Shown here piece by piece: positions 26,346-34,112 of a stretch of 38,873 bases of DNA. The DNA is from Deltaproteobacteria bacterium. GTDB lineage: Bacteria; Desulfobacterota; Desulfobacteria; Desulfobacterales; C00003060. The notes under the pieces were generated by a model. It saw nothing but the letters and a program-made list of their open reading frames with translations. It did not search any database and was not told the origin of the DNA. Where the stretch lies: the NCBI GenBank assembly GCA_016930875.1, contig JAFGFW010000077.1, positions 1-38,873 on the forward strand, given 5' to 3'. Positions within the stretch are counted from its first letter, which is position 1. Every line of letters begins with the position of its first letter. The position numbers and the translations under genes were made by a program.

Positions 26346-27551
26346 ATGGTTGTATTCGATTATTTTTTCTGGATATCAGGCGGACTGCTCCTTGCGGTTA
26401 TGGTTTACCTGTGGTTTCTGGCTGTTGTGAGTCTTATACCGGAAAGAACGGTCGCTATTACCAAAGAGTCTCAGACAAGATTTGCGATTTTGATTCCAGC
26501 GCATAATGAAGCGGCGGTTATAAGGGCCACTCTGGAGAGTGTGAAAACGTTAGATTACTCGGAGATGCTATATGACGTGATTGTCATTGCCGACAATTGC
26601 ACGGATGAAACGGCCGAACTGGCCAGACAATATGAGGCTAGAGTGCTGGAGAGGAAAGACGAAAGAGAAAGGGGTAAAGGCTTTGCCCTACAGTGGGCTT
26701 TTGAAAGTCTGAAAGCAAGAGGAGATTTTGCCGGTTATGATGCCTTTGTTATCATAGATGCCGATACAGTATTTGATCCACTTTTTTTGGAGGCAATGAA
26801 TAAGAGAATAGCAAAGGGCGAGATGGCCATTCAGGGGTATTATGACGTTAAAAATCCTGGAGCATCTCCCATGGCGAGTCTTTCATATCTCGGTTTTGCC
26901 TTGAGTCGAAACCTCAGGTACAAGGGCAGAACCAGCTTGGGTTGGTCCAGCAATCTTTTGGGGAACGGCATGTGTTTTTCAAAGGAGATCATAAGGCGGT
27001 TCGGGTGGGATGCCACCTCCATAGTGGAGGACATGGAGTATGCCGTGATGTTGCGCTTAAACGGCATAACGGTCTCTTTTGGGCCGGAGGCTCTGGTATT
27101 TGCTGAAATCCCCGATACATTTAAGGATTCGAAAATACAGCGCTCGCGCTGGGATATTGGTAGATTTCAGGTCAGAAACAGGTATCTTGTGCAGCTTATT
27201 AAAGAGGCTCTCAGAAAGAGGGACATAGGCTATTTGGACATGGCTATGGAGCTGCTCATTCCGCCCTTTTCACTATTTGTAGTACTTTGCCTCATATTAT
27301 TCGGGCTATTTCTTAGCAGTTCTTTTACAGCAATCGATACACTTTCGACCATGTGGTTTACTATAATATTGATGCTCGTCACATACATACTGCTCGGCCT
27401 GGTTAAGGCCAAGACGGGCTGGAGAACGTATATAAACCTTGTGTATGCCCCTTTTTTCCTTATGTGGAGGGTGAAGACGGTAATATGGGGATACTTTGCC
27501 AAGGTTGGAAAACATTGGATAAAGACAGCAAGGAAGGATATTTTGAAATAA
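26346..27551 (+). CDS. Membrane GT2-family glycosyltransferase (cellulose-synthase-like)
   Basis: A 401-residue GT-A enzyme with an N-terminal membrane helix (about residues 5-30), a cytoplasmic catalytic domain and C-terminal helices (about 298-322, 330-352 and near 370). The D-D-D-QxxRW set is present: VIADNC (Asp), IIDADT (DxD), SIVEDMEYA (catalytic Asp) and IQRSRWDIGRF. QxxRW usually marks processive or polymer-type GT2 enzymes. It starts 2 bp after the right inverted repeat of element copy B and no good RBS is seen, so translation probably depends on readthrough transcription from upstream. It may add several sugars or act on the lipid-linked repeat unit. Confidence 0.9.
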   Translation: MVVFDYFFWISGGLLLAVMVYLWFLAVVSLIPERTVAITKESQTRFAILIPAHNEAAVIRATLESVKTLDYSEMLYDVIVIADNCTDETAELARQYEARVLERKDERERGKGFALQWAFESLKARGDFAGYDAFVIIDADTVFDPLFLEAMNKRIAKGEMAIQGYYDVKNPGASPMASLSYLGFALSRNLRYKGRTSLGWSSNLLGNGMCFSKEIIRRFGWDATSIVEDMEYAVMLRLNGITVSFGPEALVFAEIPDTFKDSKIQRSRWDIGRFQVRNRYLVQLIKEALRKRDIGYLDMAMELLIPPFSLFVVLCLILFGLFLSSSFTAIDTLSTMWFTIILMLVTYILLGLVKAKTGWRTYINLVYAPFFLMWRVKTVIWGYFAKVGKHWIKTARKDILK

Positions 27552-27580
27552 CTGACCCCAGAGGCGCAGAGGAGATAAAT

Positions 27581-28151
27581 TAACCGCAGACAGGCGCAGA
27601 CTACCGCAGACTCTTTTGTTCGGTCGATCCGCCTTCGCTCAGCGAAGCTACGGGGGGACAGGCCTGGCCGGACAAAAAATGCCATCCGCCTGACGGCAGA
27701 ATAAAAGAAAATATGGATGTCAACGACATTACCTATGCCATAAATGGAGCGGTGTTTGAGGTAAATCGGGTGCTTGGGCCAGGTTTTCTTGAGAAGGTGT
27801 ATGAAAATGCCCTAATGGTTGAGTTGACAAAGCGAGGGCTCAAGGCTGAAAATTAGGTTCCGATAACAGTCTATTACAAAGGGAATGCGGTTGGCGAATA
27901 TGTTGCGGATATGGTTGTCGAAGGGAAGGTCTTGATTGAACTGAAGACAGTTGAACAGCTTGACAGGATACATGAAGCACAGCTTCTGAACTACTTAAAG
28001 GCTACAGGGCTACAGGTTGGGCTGTTGGTCAATTTCAAGCACGAGAAAGCCGACATAAAGAGAATGGTCTTGAACCTGCCCGAAGGGCATGACTGTTAAT
28101 GGCTGGCCAGGTCGGGCAGACATTAGTCTGCGTGTGTCTGCGGTTTTATAA
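27581..28151. mobile_element. GxxExxY-type inverted-repeat element, copy C (most complete)
   Basis: CGCAGAC units start at 27585, 27595 and 27605 on the left, exactly 10 bp apart. GTCTGCG units at 28126 and 28136 form the inverted right end. Inside the left end is a structured region: TTTGTTCGGTC pairs imperfectly with GGCCGGACAAA, enclosing the 7-bp hairpin CTTCGCT-C-AGCGAAG. The GxxExxY gene (27713-28099) occupies the centre. A GACTGTTAATGGCTGGCCAG stretch with weak inverted symmetry follows the gene, matching the 21614-21634 hairpin of copy A. Confidence 0.7.
27713..28099 (+). pseudogene. GxxExxY-family (PDDEXK-like) gene with one in-frame amber stop
   Basis: The 129-codon frame begins MDVNDITYAINGAVFEVNRV and carries the family signature GFLEKVY (G-x-x-E-x-x-Y). 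TAG at 27854-27856 interrupts it after KAEN. The same frame then continues VPITVYYKGNAVGEYVAD, with the nuclease-like D-x(n)-ELK pattern (ADMVVEG, LIELK), HEAQLLNYLKATG and a C-terminal PEGHDC. Length and motifs match the family's usual 120-130 residues. Relatives usually have Gln at the stop position, as I recall them, so a single C-to-T change from CAG explains the lesion. The family's cellular role is not established. Confidence 0.75.
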
Positions 28152-28162
28152 AGGATTATTAG

Positions 28163-29635
28163 ATGAAGGTATTTATTAGCTATCCACCTTTTCGAGACAA
28201 GGGAAGTCCCATGTGGACACAAAACAGGCAGTTTCAGTGGTACCATATGGGTTCTTTCATATATCCTCTTGTGCCCGCTATGGCAGCTACGTTACTGGAC
28301 CGGGAAGGCTTTGAAGTAACGTGGGATGACGCCATTGCTGTAGGTGAGAGCTTGGAACAATTCACGAACAGGATCCATTCCGAAAAACCCGATCTGATAG
28401 TTTTTGAGACCAAAACGCCGATCATCAAGAGACTTTGGAGGCTGGCTGGAGACTTGAAAGGACAAGGTGTTGAATCAAAGCTGGTCATGGTTGGAGATCA
28501 TGTCACAGCGAAGCCGGAAGAATCGTTGTTGGAGTCACCGGTTGATTATGTAATTACAGGGGGAAATTATGACATATCTTTACTCTCACTGGCCAAACAC
28601 CTAAGAGATGGCGATGATCTTTCCCCCGGCATTTGGTATAGAAATGGAGATCAGGTAGAAAATACCGGGAAATTTAGGCTCGATTTTGACCTTAACAAAC
28701 TTCCTTTTGTTGATAGAAGACTCACAAAGGCCCACCTTTATGGCGAGAAATGGAAGAAGCGCCTTCCCTTCATGTACACGATGGTGGGAAGAGATTGTCC
28801 GTGGGCCAAATGCACTTTTTGCTCGTGGACGACGCTATATCCTCGCTTTAAAACGAGAAGCCCCGACAGCCTTTTAGATGAGATTGGCTACCTGATTGAT
28901 GAGTTTGGGACAAAAGAGATTTTTGATGACACCGGCACTTTTCCAGGAGGAAATTGGCTCAGGACCTTTTGTAAGGGGATGATTGAAAGAGGCTATCACA
29001 AAGAGATTTTGTTTTCCTGCAACATGAGATTTGACTATATGCTCGACCCGTCCATGCCGGCACTGATGAAGGAGGCCGGTTTCAGGAAGGTGAAATCGGG
29101 CCTTGAGTCTGCCAGTGACGAGACACTTGCCAAGATAAGAAAAGGATACGGGGTAAAAGAGATTATAAGAGGATGCCAGAATGCTGCCAGGGCAGGAATA
29201 GACGTGCATCTCACAGTGATTATCGGTTATCCGTGGGAAACAAGAGAAGATGCACAACGGACACTAGAGTTGGCCAGGCAACTCATGGCCGACGGAGACG
29301 CAGAGATGCTTCAGGCCACAACTCTTGTACCTTATCCTGGAACACCGCTTTACAAGTATGCGGTAGACAATAATCTATTCAGATTTGACCCAACGGATTA
29401 CGATCGTTTTGACATGACCGAAGCGGTACTCAAGACGCCCGACATGACACCGGAAGAGGTGACTCACATGTGCCAGGGCGTTTATCGGTCCTTTCTCGCG
29501 CCCAGGTTTATTTTAAGACAGATTATGAACGCACGCTCATGGGAGGATGTGGAATATTTACTCAGGGGAGTAAAAGCGGTAGTCGGGCACTTGAGGGATT
29601 TTGGAAGGGTAAGAAGTAGAAAGACAGTTCGGTGA
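28163..29635 (+). CDS. B12-binding-type radical SAM protein
   Basis: A 490-residue enzyme with an N-terminal cobalamin-binding-like Rossmann domain (about residues 1-150: VFISYPPF, LLDREGFEVTWDDA, LIVFETKTPI, MVGDHVTAKPEE) and a radical SAM barrel (about 190-420). The [4Fe-4S] motif is DCPWAKCTFCSW, a Cx4CxxC variant also found in other CPWxxCTFC proteins. The usual DxHxxG cobalamin-binding motif is not evident, so B12 may bind without it or not at all. SGLESASDETLAKIRKGY and VIIGYPWETREDA are typical core segments. It sits between the GT2 and Wza genes in the EPS locus and might methylate or rearrange a sugar or lipid carrier. The substrate cannot be read from sequence. Confidence 0.85.
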   Translation: MKVFISYPPFRDKGSPMWTQNRQFQWYHMGSFIYPLVPAMAATLLDREGFEVTWDDAIAVGESLEQFTNRIHSEKPDLIVFETKTPIIKRLWRLAGDLKGQGVESKLVMVGDHVTAKPEESLLESPVDYVITGGNYDISLLSLAKHLRDGDDLSPGIWYRNGDQVENTGKFRLDFDLNKLPFVDRRLTKAHLYGEKWKKRLPFMYTMVGRDCPWAKCTFCSWTTLYPRFKTRSPDSLLDEIGYLIDEFGTKEIFDDTGTFPGGNWLRTFCKGMIERGYHKEILFSCNMRFDYMLDPSMPALMKEAGFRKVKSGLESASDETLAKIRKGYGVKEIIRGCQNAARAGIDVHLTVIIGYPWETREDAQRTLELARQLMADGDAEMLQATTLVPYPGTPLYKYAVDNNLFRFDPTDYDRFDMTEAVLKTPDMTPEEVTHMCQGVYRSFLAPRFILRQIMNARSWEDVEYLLRGVKAVVGHLRDFGRVRSRKTVR

Positions 29636-30059
29636 TGAGGAGTGAAGTTGTCATAACAAAGTCCCCACGTTCGTCTCAGCTTTCATATGTTCTTTTTGTC
29701 GAACGATCATCTCGCAAAGCCTATCCGTCTGTGAAACGGATAGAGCCTTTAGACTCATACTTTGTTTAGCCCTCATGCGCTCAAATTCAGGGACAATAAA
29801 GTCCTGAAGAAGAGACCTTGTGGTTTTCTTTCGCTAAGGGACGATATACACCAGGCCTGTTTTTCACATGATAGAACAAATATGGCATGAAATGTGCTAT
29901 TTGTAAGAACTTCGGTAGCCCAGTGTGTTTTTCCTTCATTAAACGCTCTGGCAGCAGACATCATCGGCTTGGAAGAGCCGGGGACCGGTCGAGGATCAAA
30001 ACGTTAATGTTTATCGAAGCGGGTACCGATTTAGAAAAAAATATACCCAAGAGAACAAC
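29636..30059. other. Long leader region before the export genes
   Basis: A 424-bp gap with no convincing gene. It contains an 8-bp hairpin (29721-29728 with 29736-29743) flanked by AAAGC and GAGCC, and a sigma-54-like promoter at 29883-29898. The hairpin resembles the TATCCGCC-GGCGGATA hairpin of element copy A, so it may be a stray repeat rather than a riboswitch. Confidence 0.5.
29883..29898 (+). promoter_or_regulatory. Sigma-54-type promoter for the wza-wzc-HEAT operon
   Basis: TGGCATGAAATGTGCT has GG at 29884-29885, 10 nt, and GC at 29896-29897. The -24 half TGGCA is consensus. Transcription would begin near 29908, leaving a leader of about 150 nt before the ATG at 30060. Confidence 0.5.
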
Positions 30060-31133
30060 ATGAAGAAATATGGGTCATTTCCCCATTTAGCCTTATTCTT
30101 CTTTTCTTTGATTTTCTGTCTTGCCCACTCAGGCTGCGGACGTTCTGTGGATCGGACCGCCGTGAAAAAGACAAACTCGCCCCCAAGCGCTTCCAGGGCC
30201 AGTTCGGTCAATATGGTCAAGCAAGACCTTTCCATGGCGAAAAGACTGAGGCAGCGCCAACCCTCGGAATACATAATTGGACCGGAAGATGTGGTGGAGA
30301 TTTCCGTATACGGGCACGATGATCTGAGGATGGAAGCCACCGTCAGTTCCACAGGCAAGATTTCATATTACCTTGCCGGGGACATTGACGCAGCCGGATT
30401 GACTCGATTTCAGTTGAGGGACAACATTAAAAACAAACTGGCCACGTACGTAAAGGATCCTCACGTGATTGTGCGAGTCAGCCAATACCGAAGCCACAAG
30501 GTCTTTGTTTTAGGTGAAGTGCGAAAGCCCGGGGTATACCGTATGAGAAACGACATTACGCTAGTTGAAGCTATCTCTGCGGCCGGTGGCGTAGGTCCTG
30601 ACGCCTACCTGAGCGGGGCCTACGTGGTCAGGGACGGGAAAATTTTGTTGATCAATTTTTACAAGCTGATCGAAAAGGGAAATACCGAAGAAAACATACC
30701 GCTCACATCCGGTGACGTTGTCTATATCCCTGATGATAAAGAGCAAAGAGTGTTTGTGCTTGGCGAGGTGAACAAACAGGCCGCCATACGAATGCGGGAC
30801 AGGATGAGCCTGTTTGAGGCCGTTGCCGAGGCCGGAGGCTTCACACGGGATGCCAGAAAGGATTCCATTGTAGTGATGAGGGGAAACCTCAGCGAGCCTG
30901 AAGTAATGCAGATAAATGCTGAAGATATGAACCTTAGCGCCAATATCGTCTTGGAGCGCGGTGATATCATTTATGTTGCCAGCACTACGTTTGCCAATGT
31001 GGAACGAATCGCTGTGAGGATCTCCAACATCTTGCGGCCGTTTCTGGATGTGGCCCGAGGCATCATTTTACACGACGCCACAGTGGATGTTTTGGAGGGA
31101 GACACGAGACAGCCGAGTGTGGTCGTGCCCTAG
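30060..31133 (+). CDS. Wza-like outer-membrane polysaccharide export protein (SLBB lipoprotein)
   Basis: Forms the outer-membrane exit channel for the EPS. The 357-residue precursor has a lipoprotein-type signal ending SGC at residue 26. The polysaccharide export domain follows (about 68-150: YIIGPEDVVEISVYGHDDL, VSSTGKISYYLAGDIDAAGL), then two SLBB domains (about 153-225, KVFVLGEVRKPGVYRM; and 232-300, RVFVLGEVNKQAAIRM). The C-terminal helix (about 305-330) is typical of Wza-type pores. The -3 residue of the lipobox is His, not the preferred Leu, but the Cys is well placed. It is followed 23 bp later by its kinase partner. Identification is firm. Confidence 0.92.
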   Translation: MKKYGSFPHLALFFFSLIFCLAHSGCGRSVDRTAVKKTNSPPSASRASSVNMVKQDLSMAKRLRQRQPSEYIIGPEDVVEISVYGHDDLRMEATVSSTGKISYYLAGDIDAAGLTRFQLRDNIKNKLATYVKDPHVIVRVSQYRSHKVFVLGEVRKPGVYRMRNDITLVEAISAAGGVGPDAYLSGAYVVRDGKILLINFYKLIEKGNTEENIPLTSGDVVYIPDDKEQRVFVLGEVNKQAAIRMRDRMSLFEAVAEAGGFTRDARKDSIVVMRGNLSEPEVMQINAEDMNLSANIVLERGDIIYVASTTFANVERIAVRISNILRPFLDVARGIILHDATVDVLEGDTRQPSVVVP

Positions 31134-31156
31134 AAGGGATTGAGGGAAAAAGGCGG

Positions 31157-33274
31157 ATGGGGCTGACGAGGATTGGGGAAATCGTCTTAAGAAGAAGACG
31201 GATCATCGGGCAGACTTTATTACTCGTGATCCTTGTGGTGGTGGTGGGAAGTTACTTGGCTACGCCAATCTACGAGTCTTCTGCTAAGATATTGATTAAA
31301 AAGACGGAGAAAGAGCATGTTGCTGCTGTAAGCGGCAGTTCCATTCGTGGTTCCGAAGTCCCTATCACCAGGCGTGAAGTAGACGTCAACAAGGTCCTTG
31401 CTGTTTCGAGTCCGTATATCGACGGCATGGCCTTCAAACTTCAGTTAAGGGATGGGCAAGGCAATCTGATTAAGGCATGCCAGATGACAAGACGTGGGAT
31501 ATTTGCCGCCATCAAAGAAAGGCTGTTTTGCGAGCCAGGGATCGGTATTGACCAGTATCAACAAACGGATGTCTTGGAAATCACAGCGACATCTCCGGAT
31601 GCAGAACAGGCGATGTTTATGGCGAATACCCTTGCTGAGATCATGGTCGATCAAAGCCAGGCTCAAGTTAGGGATGAATACAGGAATGCCAGGGATTATC
31701 TGGAGGATCAGATACACAACATAAGGCAAGACTACAACAAGGGCCTTCAAAAGATGGCTGTTTTCAAAAAACAACACCAGACCATTGACCTGAAGACAGA
31801 GACAAGACTGGCGGCTGAAAACATGGCCGATCTACTGAAAGAAAAGCAAGACAATGTCATCAGTCTGGCTCAGGCCAGTGCCAAGCTAAGAAGCCTAAAA
31901 GACCACCTTGAAAAACAGAGTCCCGAGTTCGTATCGACGACCACGTTGCAGGAAAACCCCCATATTAAGGTTCTTAAGAGGAAGCTCACAGAACTCAGAC
32001 TGGAGTTTGCACAGGTCAGCAGCGAACTGACTGAAAGGCACCCAAAGGTTCAGGCCATAAAGCAGCGAATGAACAAAGCTGAGTCGGAACTGAAAAGTGA
32101 AATAGCGGTATATCGATCCTCAGCGCCGGAACTTTTGGCGCTTTACGGAGAGATACGTGCACTGGAGGCCCGCCTGGAAGGGATAAATACGCAGATTGAC
32201 AAGGACTCTAAGTCCATTGAGGGACTACCTGATATGGAATTCGAGCAGGCGAATTTTGATATGGAGTTTAAGGCGATGCCGAAGGTTTACAGCTCACTCT
32301 TGGATTACTTATATCAAAATGGGATGGCTAAAGCTACAACGCTTTCCAAGATTAGGGTGATAGAGACGGCAGCGAAGCCCCTTTCGCCTGTATGGCCAAA
32401 CAAACCCGCAAATGCCGCTGCAGGAGTGATCTTTGGACTGGTCCTTGGGTTGTGCCTTGCCTTCATCAGAGAATATCTGGATGACACTATCAAGACGGCG
32501 AGGGACGTAAAGTTGCTCAGGTCATCGGCATTGATCGGCGTTGTGCCAAGGCTGAAGGCAGAAGAGACGCCTTTGATTGCAGGCAGAGATGCAAATGATT
32601 CCCTTTGCGAATCCTATCGAATGATCCGGACTCACCTTCATCTTATCGAATATGTCGAAGAGAGGCGTCTCCACAGCGTATTGATCACCTCGGCCGGTCC
32701 GGGAGAAGGCAAATCAACCATGGTTGCGAATCTCGGAGTTTCTGTTGCACGTGAAGAAAAAAGGGTACTCATTGTGGACATGGATTTGAGGAGGCCAAGG
32801 CTACACACATATTTTGACGTCCCAAATGATGCGGGAGTGGTTGACGTGTTGAAAAGCACTTGTTCTTTTGACAAGGCCATTCAGCAGACAGGGATTCCCG
32901 GTCTGAGTATCATGCCCAGCGGTCCTGAGTATCATGACCCGGGGGCATTGATAGAATCAGATGAGGCGGGTGAGTTGATATCAAAGATGCGGGCGTACTT
33001 CAATTTTGTCATTCTTGATACAGCCCCGTTGCTTGTGAAAAGCGATGCCCTGGCGCTGGCCCGATATGTGGAAGGTGTTGTTGGCGTACTTGAGAGTGAA
33101 AAGACGACGCGTCGTGCTTTCTGTGAATTAGGGGATATCCTTACAAAGGCCAATATCATGCCACTCGGTTTTGTGCTGAACAGATACCCTGTCCAAAAGG
33201 GGAAATATTTATATCATAGATCTTATCGCGGCCATTATGGCCGACAATTGTCAACGAGTACGGGCAGTATATGA
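31157..33274 (+). CDS. Wzc-like chain-length determinant fused to a BY-type tyrosine autokinase
   Basis: Controls EPS chain length and export through cycles of autophosphorylation. The 705-residue protein has an N-terminal transmembrane helix (about 18-38), a Wzz domain and periplasmic coiled coils (about 175-400), and a second helix (about 420-442). The cytoplasmic kinase (about 490-705) has Walker A SAGPGEGKST, Walker A' VLIVDMDLRRP, Walker B FVILDTAP, and a C-terminal tyrosine cluster YLYHRSYRGHY. In contrast to the split pair at 12220-14471, all catalytic residues are intact. The start codon of the next gene overlaps its stop (ATGA), so the HEAT lipoprotein is translationally coupled to the kinase. 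Confidence 0.93.
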   Translation: MGLTRIGEIVLRRRRIIGQTLLLVILVVVVGSYLATPIYESSAKILIKKTEKEHVAAVSGSSIRGSEVPITRREVDVNKVLAVSSPYIDGMAFKLQLRDGQGNLIKACQMTRRGIFAAIKERLFCEPGIGIDQYQQTDVLEITATSPDAEQAMFMANTLAEIMVDQSQAQVRDEYRNARDYLEDQIHNIRQDYNKGLQKMAVFKKQHQTIDLKTETRLAAENMADLLKEKQDNVISLAQASAKLRSLKDHLEKQSPEFVSTTTLQENPHIKVLKRKLTELRLEFAQVSSELTERHPKVQAIKQRMNKAESELKSEIAVYRSSAPELLALYGEIRALEARLEGINTQIDKDSKSIEGLPDMEFEQANFDMEFKAMPKVYSSLLDYLYQNGMAKATTLSKIRVIETAAKPLSPVWPNKPANAAAGVIFGLVLGLCLAFIREYLDDTIKTARDVKLLRSSALIGVVPRLKAEETPLIAGRDANDSLCESYRMIRTHLHLIEYVEERRLHSVLITSAGPGEGKSTMVANLGVSVAREEKRVLIVDMDLRRPRLHTYFDVPNDAGVVDVLKSTCSFDKAIQQTGIPGLSIMPSGPEYHDPGALIESDEAGELISKMRAYFNFVILDTAPLLVKSDALALARYVEGVVGVLESEKTTRRAFCELGDILTKANIMPLGFVLNRYPVQKGKYLYHRSYRGHYGRQLSTSTGSI

Positions 33275-34020
33275 ACGTGAAGTGTGAAAGACAATCTGCC
33301 ACTGTGAGAGTAATATCGGTTTTCTTTGCATCAGTATTATTGATAGTGGTCTCAGGCTGCGGGAACGTTACCGATCAAGACCTGGCAGATCTCCAGAGTT
33401 CCAATGCCGTTGTGAGGAAAGATGCTATTGACAGGATTTCTCAAGGGAGGGCATTTTCCTTTCCTTTAGTTAGTAGCCTTGTAGACGCCAGGCACAAGGA
33501 AGAGGCTGTCAGGATCATGATGGAATTATTGTGCAGCGGAGATGAGTCAAAGGATATGCAGTTGAATATACTCGCCCGCTTGGGGGAATTAGGAGGAGAG
33601 GTGGAGGTACCGTCTTTCCCCTTGATTGAAAAGCTTAAAGACAAAGACCCGGAGATTCGTAACGCGGTCATAAGCACCCTGGCAAAATTGAAGGCCAGGG
33701 CGGCATCAAAGCCCCTCGTTGATTTGCTGGAGCAAGAGACCGGGAAATATACGATCATATGGGCTCTTGGTGAGATCGGAGACCCTGATGCGGTTAAGAC
33801 TCTTAACCGGTTGTTGGCCAGTGATGACAAATACGTAAAGTATAACGCTCAGCAGGCCTTGGCAAAGATTGCGAAAAGTGAAGGCGAAAATGCTTCGGCC
33901 AAACTTGAAGTAAAGAATTTGCCTGCTATTATCAAGATGGCCTTCAGAAAATATCAACAAACAATGATGGTTATGTTTGCGAAAATGAGAGGAGTTAAAA
34001 AGGGCTGGGCTGGAACTTAG
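33271..34020 (+). CDS. HEAT-repeat lipoprotein coupled to the Wzc-like kinase
   Basis: A 249-residue predicted lipoprotein: hydrophobic signal VISVFFASVLLIVVSGC with the lipobox VSGC (Cys at about residue 30). The mature part consists of HEAT/PBS-lyase-type helical repeats: SSNAVVRKDAIDRISQG, KDPEIRNAVISTLAKL and WALGEIGDPDAVKTLNRLL. Such repeats mediate protein-protein contacts. Overlap of ATG with the kinase TGA indicates a stoichiometric partner, perhaps a periplasmic scaffold linking the Wzc-like protein to Wza; that is inference. The gene is the last of the plus-strand locus and is followed by a terminator hairpin. I know of no standard EPS component of this type. Confidence 0.8.
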   Translation: MNVKCERQSATVRVISVFFASVLLIVVSGCGNVTDQDLADLQSSNAVVRKDAIDRISQGRAFSFPLVSSLVDARHKEEAVRIMMELLCSGDESKDMQLNILARLGELGGEVEVPSFPLIEKLKDKDPEIRNAVISTLAKLKARAASKPLVDLLEQETGKYTIIWALGEIGDPDAVKTLNRLLASDDKYVKYNAQQALAKIAKSEGENASAKLEVKNLPAIIKMAFRKYQQTMMVMFAKMRGVKKGWAGT

Positions 34021-34055
34021 AGTGGCGGGATTGCTATTGTTGTGTGAACTGTAGA

Positions 34056-34085
34056 AAAGGCGGAGCCGATGTCGACTCCGCCTTT
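34056..34085. terminator. Bidirectional rho-independent terminator between convergent genes
   Basis: AAAGGCGGAG (34056-34065) pairs perfectly with CTCCGCCTTT (34076-34085) around a 10-nt loop. On the + strand it is followed by a T-rich stretch (GTTGTTTAG, then ACTTTTTTCC). On the - strand the stem ends in TTTT. It lies between the HEAT lipoprotein and the convergent cytochrome gene. Confidence 0.85.
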
Positions 34086-34112
34086 GTTGTTTAGACTTTT
34101 TTCCTCAAGCAG

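Larger units (their letters stand above)
27552..28162. other. Gene-poor region holding element copy C
   Basis: This 611-bp gap is filled by a short CAGAGGCGCAGAGGAGA-type relic (27557-27575) and element copy C with its interrupted GxxExxY gene. No other coding sequence was found. Confidence 0.6.

Noticed and set aside
29690-29760. Possible c-di-GMP-I (GEMM) riboswitch: GCAAAGCC followed by a hairpin and AGCC
   Set aside because: The conserved first hairpin with its GNRA loop and the tetraloop receptor are absent. The hairpin resembles the CTATCCG-type repeat of element copy A instead.
29773-29964. 63-codon minus-strand frame in the leader of the Wza gene
   Set aside because: No RBS or family resemblance, and it overlaps the sigma-54-like promoter.
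31157-33274. Reading the Wzc-like gene as a second copy of the Wzz gene at 12915
   Set aside because: It carries a complete kinase domain with all catalytic motifs, so it is a different architecture and not a duplication.
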